From positions 1 through 21,480 of the IMG/VR virus record IMGVR_UViG_3300035670_001395: a stretch of 21,480 nt of DNA; one strand, 5' to 3'. The DNA comes from a virus. Of the stretch, positions 17,101 through 21,480 are shown one piece after another (within the stretch, counting starts at the first letter, position 1; the number at the start of each line of letters is the position of its first letter). Made by a program: the position numbers and the translations under genes. The notes below the pieces were generated by a model that made no database searches, was not told where the DNA came from, and was given only the letters and a program-made list of their open reading frames with translations.

Positions 17101-17554
17101 AAGAAGGCCCGTCTACATCGCCTGATGCAATCTCACGGAAATCACCTAAGTTGGTATCCCAAGCCACCCAAGTCTGTTTTCCTGGGGCAACGGTAATACC
17201 AGTGGTCGGGCCAGTACTTCCACGAATCGTGATGTCGAACCCACCCGTGGTGTTGTTCATCACGATGTAGGCTTTACTGCTATTTGGCGTATTAATGTAC
17301 CGTAACTGAGATCTGGAGCCGGTACAGTTCAAAATCATGTACTGGGCAGAGGTGCTGCTGATGTTTGTCGCAGAACTGGTTCCTTGGGTCAGCGTAAGCG
17401 TGACATCGGCATCGGTACTCAGCGTCTGAGTACCGGCAATAGCAATGTCTAAATAAGAGGTTACGGCGTTGTTTACATCGTCGCCCCACGTACCAGACTC
17501 GGTTCCTGTAACCGGCTGACCAAGCGCCAAAAGGGTGGTGTAATTGACAGTCAT
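14198..17554 (-). CDS. Long tail-fibre-like protein with beta repeats, 1118 aa
   Basis: The N-terminus (VNYTTLLALGQPVTGTESGT, then WGDDVNNAVTSYLDIAIAG) is one I know from many aquatic phage fibre genes and probably anchors the fibre to the virion. Residues about 40-150 form a beta domain. Residues about 150-740 are low-complexity Thr/Ser/Gly/Asn/Ala repeats of short strands, as in beta-helical or fibrous shafts. They include two copies of EVTNIKAKDGTAAASIAD and a 59-residue tandem repeat. The final 150 residues form a separate domain with YRMTILIDLTGLNSGG, TDIDLYSATEG and TYTAGRFLIEIFG. I have seen this end in trimeric phage proteins and infer a C-terminal trimerisation or recognition domain. 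No intramolecular chaperone motif is seen. The start overlaps the upstream stop (ATGA) with only a weak ribosome site. Confidence 0.85.
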   Translation of the reverse strand: MTVNYTTLLALGQPVTGTESGTWGDDVNNAVTSYLDIAIAGTQTLSTDADVTLTLTQGTSSATNISSTSAQYMILNCTGSRSQLRYINTPNSSKAYIVMNNTTGGFDITIRGSTGPTTGITVAPGKQTWVAWDTNLGDFREIASGDVDGPSSSTDNAIARFDGTTGKVIQNSAATIADTTGDITAGAYNKVTITAPASSATLTIADGKTLTASNSLTLAGTDSTTMTFPGTSATIARTDAAQTFTGTQTFSGEVTMSATTDNIALGTSQTSGTWTAGGAAQTGTITLDQSTKTHTLAIGTGATESSLTKTINIGTGGVSTSTTAITIGSTNGTTITLNGTVNATTLNLTTLDLTNLEVTNIKAKDGTAAASIADITGVMTVSQAPVMSALTASQAVFTDGSKGLVSNAITGTGNVVMSGSPTLTGTVAGASLQLSSLTSSRVTYAGTSGLLQDSANLTFNGTDLTVSGAVNATTFDMTNLEVTNIKAKDGTAAASIADSTGIITVTTQLNVDNLNLSGNTLSSTDANGNIVLAPNGTGDVQVDADTLRVGDSGAAATITTNGAGNLTLSTNEGTNSGTIVINQGTNGNIEVAPNGTGDVHLTADTVRIGDSNANATLTTNGTGDLILNTNSGTNSGSITIADGVDGDMTLTPNGNGSVVITNTGTSNALRITQTGTGNALVVEDSANPDASPFVVTADGNVLVNATNSVSGLSGIQSQVQINNSAGIAAAFVRYSSDNLAPSIQFLKSRNATYGSQTVVNIDDGLGTLRFVGSDGTNFLQAASITSAVDGTPGTNDMPGRLALSTTADGASSPTERVRINASGLTTVGYSAATGAALSTTVAAKLYSSNTTYTDGITAASGTVTHGTIVSFDNPAIAASNASVTYTNASTLYIDGAPSAGSNVTITNPYALYVAAGTVYFGGTVSAADPIVQQSDIGTGANEIPLNQYLGANAYVDTETPALNIGTGITTGTGTICKANGGLSGGIYRMTILIDLTGLNSGGTAGDIIGVNGTALPCYIAQLPAMTVLGGRMTCLETPAGGDTDIDLYSATEGTGVEDQAITALTETQIINAGTQSIGTVTYFAADPATNAYFYLVGQSTSNATYTAGRFLIEIFGVQ
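15590..15966. repeat. 59-residue (177-bp) tandem repeat in fibre gene, about two copies plus a partial
   Basis: The unit starts APNGTGDV and includes RVGDS or RIGDS, TTNG.G.L.L.TN and GTNSG. The nucleotide string CGCCCGTTCCGTTAGG recurs exactly 177 bases apart (near 15941 and 15764). A weaker third start (TPNGNGSV) falls at the next expected position near 15600. The repeats form part of the fibre shaft. Confidence 0.75.
16046..16130. repeat. First copy of a duplicated fibre-shaft segment (EVTNIKAKDG)
   Basis: It encodes NLEVTNIKAKDGTAAASIAD, identical in protein to a second copy at about 16416-16500, while the DNA differs at many third positions. The duplication is therefore old and kept at the protein level. 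Confidence 0.7.
16416..16500. repeat. Second copy of the duplicated fibre-shaft segment
   Basis: It is the same 20-residue segment as the copy at about 16046-16130, some 370 bases away, with synonymous differences. Confidence 0.7.
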
Positions 17555-17964
17555 GTCGTTATCTCAGTCCAGTTAGCAGATTGTGAATTGTTAATCTGGG
17601 TCCATGCAGGCGTCTGCCCATTATTAATGCTCTGCCAGTTAGCTGTTTGCGAGTCATTAATTTGTTCCCAAAAAAACGCCCCAAGAATGCTATCCGCAAT
17701 TGTTGCAGTCTCTGAGACGCTCGTAAAGAGTGATCGTATACCGTTCGTATTATCTGTGATAGCGCCAGATTCCAAGACTTGACTGAATACATACGCTGAT
17801 GTTGCAACTGTATCAGCTCCTGTGCTTGCCTCAAGAACCGATGCAAATACACCATTACTTGGCGTAATTTCGTCGGACCCTGTAGCAACTTCAAGAATTG
17901 TGGCATCTGATACACCACGACCCCAAGCTGCCTGACCCCAGTATCCAGAACCATATCCACTCAT
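17551..17964 (-). CDS. Repeat-built virion protein, 137 aa (20-residue and 11-residue repeats)
   Basis: The start is Gly/Trp/Tyr-rich (GYGSGYWGQAAWG), followed by three 20-residue repeats (24-43, 44-63, 64-83) and a partial fourth. Each begins with a Leu-Glu or Ser-Glu pair and a Thr/Gly/Asp turn, and the first three end with a hydrophobic Phe-x-x-Val. From Trp99 the period changes to exactly 11: Trp at 99, 110, 121 and 132, with the pattern W-x-x-I-N-x-x-Q. These look like stacked short strands or a fibrous solenoid. I have seen W..IN..Q repeats in aquatic phage structural genes. It starts by ATGA overlap with the upstream gene and itself overlaps the long fibre, so it may be a fibre adaptor. 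Function is not known. Confidence 0.8.
   Translation of the reverse strand: MSGYGSGYWGQAAWGRGVSDATILEVATGSDEITPSNGVFASVLEASTGADTVATSAYVFSQVLESGAITDNTNGIRSLFTSVSETATIADSILGAFFWEQINDSQTANWQSINNGQTPAWTQINNSQSANWTEITT
17554..17670. repeat. Exact 11-residue (33-bp) tandem repeat
   Basis: Three full units and a partial one, each starting with Trp and carrying Ile at the fourth and Gln at the eighth position, end the 137-aa protein. Confidence 0.75.
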
Positions 17965-18536
17965 GCCGAAAGTGAGAATTGATAGGTAACTGTCAATACA
18001 TCCCCGGATACAACTGACCTATCTCCTGGAGATTGAAAGTCAGCCGCCGAAAATAACGTACCAGTCGAACCGCCCTTGGTGTTGTCACTCACTAAGAACG
18101 CACCACCAACCGTCGCCGTGTTATCAATTTGAAATACCGCTTTGTTTGATGTATTGGTCACTACCGATGGATTAGCATTTGTTGCTGGTGAAAACGTAGC
18201 ACTTGGGCGGTTTGTATCACTGTAAGGGGTAATCTCTATCCATCCCGTATGTAATCCCATCGTGTCGCTTGCAGCCGGTGTGTTACTTGCTGCCGCCCCA
18301 TACAGACCTATGTACCACGCAGTAATTTGTGCTGCTGAATTAGCAAGTGCAGTGCCTGCCATGTATTGCAGACCAGCATTCACAACCAGATTGTCGCCTT
18401 CTGCCGTCCACTTAAGGTTGCCATCTTTGTCTCTGCACTCAGCAAAGTATTTACCACAAGCGCGAGCTTTTTCACCAGATCCGGTCTGCGCTAACAAACC
18501 GCCTTGAAATGTATCGACTGCTTTTGCTTGTTCCAT
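17961..18536 (-). CDS. Putative virion structural protein, 191 aa
   Basis: A charged N-terminal part (1-45, with three Cys and CGKYFAECRDKDGNLKW at about 27-43) leads to NLVVNAGLQYMAGTAL (about 49-64), the segment AWYIGLYG (about 73-80), and a beta-rich C-terminus ending DVLTVTYQFSLSA. The pattern N.VVN.GL..M...L...WYIGLY recurs in phage structural genes next to fibre or neck genes; I know of no proven function. The even spacing of strands suggests a beta sandwich decorating the tail or capsid. The start forms TAATG with the upstream stop and has AAGGA seven bases before it. Confidence 0.8.
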   Translation of the reverse strand: MEQAKAVDTFQGGLLAQTGSGEKARACGKYFAECRDKDGNLKWTAEGDNLVVNAGLQYMAGTALANSAAQITAWYIGLYGAAASNTPAASDTMGLHTGWIEITPYSDTNRPSATFSPATNANPSVVTNTSNKAVFQIDNTATVGGAFLVSDNTKGGSTGTLFSAADFQSPGDRSVVSGDVLTVTYQFSLSA

Positions 18537-18964
18537 TATGCAATCCTTAAAACAGCATTCGTTGCGTCATTAACCGGGAATGTGATCACCAAATTCTGTG
18601 CAGTCTTTGTGATATTCACACCGAAGTTTAATACTGCAACCGAGCGATTTCCATTAGTTGAGTTGTAAATCAAAGCCCCGTTAGTAGTCAGCGTTACATT
18701 GGTAAACGTGGCATCTTGGAAAGACCAGTAAGAAGTAGTTCCTTGAAAGCTTGGCGTGATGTTTGTGAGGATGATTCCGCCAGCCGTGTAATTGGCTCCA
18801 CTGGATTCACCTGCTGCTGTGTACGCAGTCGTTGAGGCACCGAGATCCGCGTTTGCGGTGTATAAGGCAAGCTTAAAGACATCGCCTGTCCCCGTTGTAA
18901 AGTTATGCAGCCCTTGGGCAACCTCAACCTTGAAACTGGTGGTGAGCGTTTGAATGATCGCCAT
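18536..18964 (-). CDS. Putative virion beta-sandwich protein, 142 aa
   Basis: After a short lead (MAIIQTLTTSFKVEVAQGLH) the sequence runs FTTGTGDVFKLALYTANADLG, TAYTAAGESSGANYTAGG, then ALIYNSTNGNRSVAVLNFG and a final VITFPVNDATNAVLRIA. This order of motifs (H.FT...D.FKLALYT, SG..YTAGG, ALIYN, AV..FG, ITFP..DA....RIA) is very common among phage structural proteins of unknown role. It sits immediately after the adaptor gene and starts by TAATG with AAGG upstream. A tail or head decoration role is likely from position; function is unproven. Confidence 0.82.
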   Translation of the reverse strand: MAIIQTLTTSFKVEVAQGLHNFTTGTGDVFKLALYTANADLGASTTAYTAAGESSGANYTAGGIILTNITPSFQGTTSYWSFQDATFTNVTLTTNGALIYNSTNGNRSVAVLNFGVNITKTAQNLVITFPVNDATNAVLRIA

Positions 18965-19635
18965 TACACCACCTTATCTCGCACCTGACCAGTACGGTAA
19001 GCATCCTGCCGCTCAAGACCGTCACCAAGACGCTTGGCCAGTGCCAATGCCTCTTTGTATTTCATCGTGACATTGGCCATGAGATCCTGCTCAAGTTTCA
19101 GGAATGTTGACGCCTCTACCAATGCGCCATACAAAAGCACTGAGTCAAAGTTATCACTCAGCCACGTGGTCGTTGAATCATTACCGGATGTAATCGAAGC
19201 CGGGTAATAAAAGTAATGAAGCTCTACTGAGTAAGCTGCATCTGGCGTTGGGCCTAGCAAGAAAGTCAGCTCATTAGGCGACGTTGGATAATCCGGTCCA
19301 AACAACGCATAGCAATACGGGCGCCCGGTATTTCCTGATCCCGTCGGAATCGGAAACGCTTCCCGGATAAAGTTCACATCTTTATTGAGCAGGTAGTAAT
19401 ACGCACCATCCGTATCAATAACAGCCATGGAATATGGGGCCAGGAAGTCTGAAGGGCATTGCAAGTAGCGGTTGTTAGCAGTGCAAGACCCAGTGACATT
19501 CTTACGCAGGCTTGGAAATTGGATCGTATTAAAGATCCTCTGCTCCGCCTGCTGCGCGAAAGTCGCAAGATTATCCGCCGCAAACGACGTTTCAAGATAA
19601 TCCTGAATCTGAGTCTTTAACTCACCGTAATTCAC
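18964..19635 (-). CDS. Head-tail adaptor protein (phage SU10-type adaptor / P22 gp4-like role), 223 aa
   Basis: The protein starts with MNYGELKTQIQDYLETSF, has IFNTIQFPSLRKN (about 38-50), a central beta part including LQCPSDFLAP and NELTFLLGPTPDAAYSVELHYF, then two helices with VLLYGALVEASTFLKLEQDL (about 170-189) and a basic end with TGQVRDKV. This layout matches the adaptor family I know from SU10-like podoviruses, which sits below the portal and links it to the nozzle. A GTG six codons earlier is possible, but the GTG at 19635 overlaps the upstream stop (GTGA), has AGGGGA eight bases before it and gives the usual N-terminus. Confidence 0.82.
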   Translation of the reverse strand: MNYGELKTQIQDYLETSFAADNLATFAQQAEQRIFNTIQFPSLRKNVTGSCTANNRYLQCPSDFLAPYSMAVIDTDGAYYYLLNKDVNFIREAFPIPTGSGNTGRPYCYALFGPDYPTSPNELTFLLGPTPDAAYSVELHYFYYPASITSGNDSTTTWLSDNFDSVLLYGALVEASTFLKLEQDLMANVTMKYKEALALAKRLGDGLERQDAYRTGQVRDKVV

Positions 19636-19892
19636 GCCATCGGTCCCCTGCACATAACGCCCTTAGTGGCGGCGCCAGCTCCACGCATTTTAATACCAGA
19701 CGTCTTAACGCCAAGATTTGGATTCATGGCTACGCCAGCAGTGGGCTGCCAATCAGGGATCATGTTGTATGGCATTTTCTTGCCAGGCTGAGGTGATGCA
19801 ACAAGCTTTTCACCTGTCATGGTGTGTGGCTCTGCATATACCGAGGCCGGACCAACTTCTTTGCCGCCCATCTTCATGGAGTACTTAGCCAT
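19632..19892 (-). CDS. Small phage protein with RGAGAATKG motif, 86 aa
   Basis: The sequence starts MAKYSMKMGGKEVGPASVYA. It is rich in Gly, Pro, Met and Lys, with little predicted secondary structure, and ends GIKMRGAGAATKGVMCRGPMA. I recall the RG.GAATKG....RGPM ending from small genes just upstream of the adaptor in many aquatic phages. Such basic flexible tails may bind nucleic acid or thread through the portal; that is a guess. The ATG at 19892 shares bases with the upstream stop (TGATG) and follows AAGGAG at six bases, so it is preferred over the GTG one codon earlier. Confidence 0.78.
   Translation of the reverse strand: MAKYSMKMGGKEVGPASVYAEPHTMTGEKLVASPQPGKKMPYNMIPDWQPTAGVAMNPNLGVKTSGIKMRGAGAATKGVMCRGPMA
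19644..19649 (-). promoter_or_regulatory. Shine-Dalgarno site that decides the adaptor start
   Basis: AGGGGA lies eight bases before the GTG at 19635. The site falls inside the longer alternative reading and so supports the shorter one. Confidence 0.5.
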
Positions 19893-20050
19893 CACTTGCT
19901 CCTTTGATTGGCCACCCGCGCCATGTTGCGCCCCATCTTTTTCATCATCTCTGATGTAGGGCCGCCTTTTTTCATCTTCTTGGCATCAGGATCAGGATGC
20001 GCCCCTTTGCCTTTTGCCATGTGCTTTTTGAGTGCTTCCATCGTCTTCAT
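19892..20050 (-). CDS. Very small Lys/Met-rich basic protein, 52 aa
   Basis: Reading from the ATG at 20050 gives MKTMEALKKHMAKGKGAHPD, then PDAKKMKKGG, and a helical end with EMMKKMGRNMARVANQ. It is strongly basic, with about a quarter lysine and nine methionines, and has no hydrophobic core. AGGAG five bases before the start and the TGATG coupling to the next gene make translation likely. The Lys/Gly/Met-rich make-up resembles the start of the following 86-aa protein (KYSMKMGGKEVG), so both may act on DNA or fit the negatively charged capsid lumen. Function is unknown. Confidence 0.75.
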   Translation of the reverse strand: MKTMEALKKHMAKGKGAHPDPDAKKMKKGGPTSEMMKKMGRNMARVANQRSK

Positions 20051-20055
20051 GATTT

Positions 20056-20060
20056 CTCCT
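20056..20060 (-). promoter_or_regulatory. Shine-Dalgarno site of the 52-aa gene
   Basis: AGGAG with a five-base spacer lies before the ATG at 20050. It overlaps the stop codon of the upstream zinc-ribbon gene and is among the strongest ribosome sites in this part. Confidence 0.6.
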
Positions 20061-20484
20061 ACGATGCCGTGACTGAATTAAGTAACGCCTGTCCAATCAA
20101 ATGATTGGGGGTCATGCCTGTGTCGTATGCTCTTGCACCACCCACCGGGTTGAAGCCCCATTCAATTACTCGGCTTCCTTCAAGCGGAACACCCGTATAT
20201 AAAGGGTCTGTTCCTACGGTGTAGTTAGTCTGCATCCCATTTAAGCCTGACTGGTAATACGAGTTGGAATCGGGACGTGGATTCCTAACGGCCTGCGGAT
20301 CGGAAATGGGAAACATGCCAAGTTGCAATTGCGGCTGATCAGGATTCCAGCATTCCGCACATGCAAGTATATTCACATTTTTGGTTTTAATCACTAGCTG
20401 CTTGAGTTGCTTTAGTTTATATCTAAACCCACAAACATCGCACTGCGCGATAGCAAACTTGCCACTAGCAAATCTATTCGGCAT
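20059..20484 (-). CDS. Putative zinc-ribbon phage protein, 141 aa
   Basis: Two CxxC knuckles, C15/C18 (QCDVCGFRYKLKQLK) and C42/C45 (ACAECWNPDQPQLQLG), are 23 residues apart, a spacing suited to one zinc ion. SDPQAVRNPRPDS (about 61-73) follows. The rest is Tyr/Gly/Asn-rich and ends near GQALLNSVTAS. I recognise the CDVCGF.YKL...CPECW-like arrangement followed by DPQA.RNPRPD from phage neck regions, where it is annotated only as hypothetical. It may be a neck-associated or DNA-contacting protein. Its first 11 bases overlap the end of the homing endonuclease gene and no clear ribosome site precedes it, so it probably depends on translation of that gene. Confidence 0.8.
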   Translation of the reverse strand: MPNRFASGKFAIAQCDVCGFRYKLKQLKQLVIKTKNVNILACAECWNPDQPQLQLGMFPISDPQAVRNPRPDSNSYYQSGLNGMQTNYTVGTDPLYTGVPLEGSRVIEWGFNPVGGARAYDTGMTPNHLIGQALLNSVTAS

Positions 20485-20965
20485 GGCTAGTACCAGGAGG
20501 GTAGGCAGGTTCTTTCATTGAAGCGCGTATATCCTGCAACATTTTTCGTATATCCAATCTTGCCTGCATGACGTGATCAGGGATTGGGTTTGATGAATTA
20601 CCGTACTTTACTCCATCGTTTCTTCTTAAAGGGTATTTGAGAGCAACATCAACCTGCTCAGCCTTTACAACCAAGTATGGTCTGATCTGCTTTAGGAAAT
20701 CCATTGCCCCTTCGTTTTTTATACCCCATCTGTGCTGTACAGACCAACGCCTACCGTTAGGCGTTCTGTCTCTGCTAGTGACTATCTTGCCGCCAAACCA
20801 TTCCAGGAATAATTCTAGGCACGGCAAACTTGTTTGGCTAACTTGGGTATGCAAAACAGTCCTATAACCATGACGACATTTATCATTTTTAGATAGCTCG
20901 ACAATTACACAGCCTTCGCCATCAAAAAACCCTGCCGCCCATGCTAATTCTGTTGGAGTTGGCAT
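20474..20965 (-). CDS. Free-standing LAGLIDADG-type homing endonuclease, 163 aa
   Basis: The N-terminal helix carries LAWAAGFFDGEGCVIVEL (about 7-24), a LAGLIDADG motif in the common AGFFDGEG form with the acidic catalytic residue. Strand-turn segments follow (HTQVSQTS, FGGKIVTSRDRTPNGRRWSV), then the usual late helix FLKQIRPYLVVKAEQVDVAL (about 90-109). One motif copy implies a homodimer that cuts a near-palindromic site of about 20 bp. The gene joins the upstream stop directly (TAAATG) and overlaps the next gene by 11 bases. It is not inside a visible intron or intein, and neither neighbour looks broken. It is therefore a mobile gene fitted into the neck operon. Activity is inferred. Confidence 0.85.
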   Translation of the reverse strand: MPTPTELAWAAGFFDGEGCVIVELSKNDKCRHGYRTVLHTQVSQTSLPCLELFLEWFGGKIVTSRDRTPNGRRWSVQHRWGIKNEGAMDFLKQIRPYLVVKAEQVDVALKYPLRRNDGVKYGNSSNPIPDHVMQARLDIRKMLQDIRASMKEPAYPPGTSHAE

Positions 20966-21480
20966 TTAGAAGTTCACGCCTAAGAATGATTGCCTTGGCA
21001 CAAACCTGATCGGCGCCTTCTCACGATCTTCGCCTGCTGCCAAATCCCATGACTCATCATACTGAGCCTTTAGCATGGCCATCCTCTCCAAGCCGCCCTC
21101 TACTTTCATGGACAGTTTATATGCCAATCCAGATATAAGCGCCTCTTGGAATCGATAGGGAATGTCCTCCACGTTCACACCATTCCCTGCGTCTTGCATC
21201 CTACGCATCCGCCAGTAAACCAATGTGTAATAAGGCGTAGAGATGGAACCCTGATCCGGGGCCGGCCATACCGTGACGTTAGGAAACTTGGTATTGCTTA
21301 CCGTTGCGCCTGAAGAATGAGCGGCAGCCGTTGTGTTGTTCTGCCCGCGGACAACATTGTCTAGCGTTGCATAAGCTGAAGTACCCGTTGCCACATTCTC
21401 GGCTTGGGTTGAAGTACCGTAGTAATAAACCGTCTCCGATCCAATGTTTGCATATCCTGCATATGGTATCCCTGCGAGGC
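20966..21480 (-). CDS. Neck/nozzle-like virion protein, C-terminal 170 residues (5' end outside window)
   Basis: The frame is open to the window edge, so the GTG at 21394 is an internal valine, not a start. The visible part begins GIPYAGYANIGSETVYYYG, followed by a beta-rich stretch with LDNVVRGQNNTTAAAHSSG and a strand TVWPAPDQGSISTPYYTLVY. It ends in a helix pair DIPYRFQEALISGLAYKLSM, then LKAQYDESWDLAAGEDREKA, and PIRFVPR. This FQEALISGLAYKL...LK..Y.....A...D helix pair recurs in the neck or nozzle proteins of short-tailed phages. The position just upstream of adaptor-type genes agrees. Exact family is not certain, because at least the N-terminal part is missing. Confidence 0.7.
   Translation of the reverse strand, partial: LAGIPYAGYANIGSETVYYYGTSTQAENVATGTSAYATLDNVVRGQNNTTAAAHSSGATVSNTKFPNVTVWPAPDQGSISTPYYTLVYWRMRRMQDAGNGVNVEDIPYRFQEALISGLAYKLSMKVEGGLERMAMLKAQYDESWDLAAGEDREKAPIRFVPRQSFLGVNF

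Noticed and set aside
20474-20965. Group I intron or intein carrying the LAGLIDADG gene
   Set aside because: Both neighbouring genes look complete at this junction, no flanking intron sequence exists between them, and no splicing motifs (N-terminal Cys, HN-Cys/Ser/Thr) are seen.
20966-21394. Neck gene starting at 21394
   Set aside because: The codon is GTG and the frame stays open to the window edge with protein-like sequence, so the gene is cut by the window.
1-21480. tRNA genes, integrase, attachment site, origin
   Set aside because: Coding sequence fills almost the whole window and no such element is visible; whether the phage is temperate cannot be decided from this region.

Overview
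This window is part of a tailed double-stranded DNA bacteriophage genome (Caudoviricetes), or a closely related prophage. It holds the neck, fibre, lysis and ejection-protein part of the late region. Every supported gene lies on the minus strand, so transcription runs from position 21480 down to 1. Genes abut or overlap by a few bases (ATGA, GTGA, TAATG and TGATG junctions), and the longest apparently non-coding gap is under 80 bases. I see no tRNA, rRNA, promoter, terminator, CRISPR array or insertion sequence. The neck proteins, the absence of tape-measure or sheath genes and the P22 gp10-like protein suggest a short-tailed, podovirus-like virion. The lysis genes (GH24 lysozyme, GTA-type three-helix holin) and Shine-Dalgarno use suggest a Gram-negative host. 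From memory, many of these families are common in uncultured aquatic phages. That comes from family resemblance, not from a database search.

Layout in transcription order. (1) Neck module, 21480-18964: the C-terminal part of a neck/nozzle-like protein; a free-standing LAGLIDADG homing endonuclease fitted between structural genes; a CxxC...CxxC protein; two small proteins of 52 and 86 aa; and an SU10-type head-tail adaptor. (2) Accessory virion and fibre module, 18964-12130: two beta-rich proteins (142 and 191 aa), a 137-aa protein built of exact 20- and 11-residue repeats, an 1118-aa fibre with 59-residue repeats, a 565-aa protein with two jelly-roll-like modules and a LamG-like end, and a 120-aa unknown. 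(3) Lysis module, 12116-10478: a frameshifted micro-ORF, a conserved 48-aa protein, a two-helix membrane protein, a GTA-type holin and a GH24 endolysin. (4) Tail and ejection module, 10474-1: a P22 gp10-like stabilisation protein, a beta-sandwich virion protein, three alpha-helical or low-complexity candidate ejection proteins with a small GNAT-like protein among them, and a giant polyvalent protein that runs off the left edge.

How the parts may work together: neck and gp10-like proteins close the packaged capsid and join it to the tail, while fibres and jelly-roll proteins bind the cell surface. The internal proteins and the polyvalent protein probably enter the cell with the DNA. The holin pair and lysozyme end the cycle.

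The most interesting object is the 1327+ residue polyvalent protein (1-3982). Its reading frame stays open from the ATG at 3982 to the window edge. It joins an Ala/Gly-rich N-terminal domain, a Pro/Val linker, a DdrB-like ParB domain of variant motif order, a second Pro/Val linker and a zincin metallopeptidase domain (HEVIH plus a downstream Glu). I found no system here that I would call wholly undescribed; most families are known by sight but functionally obscure.
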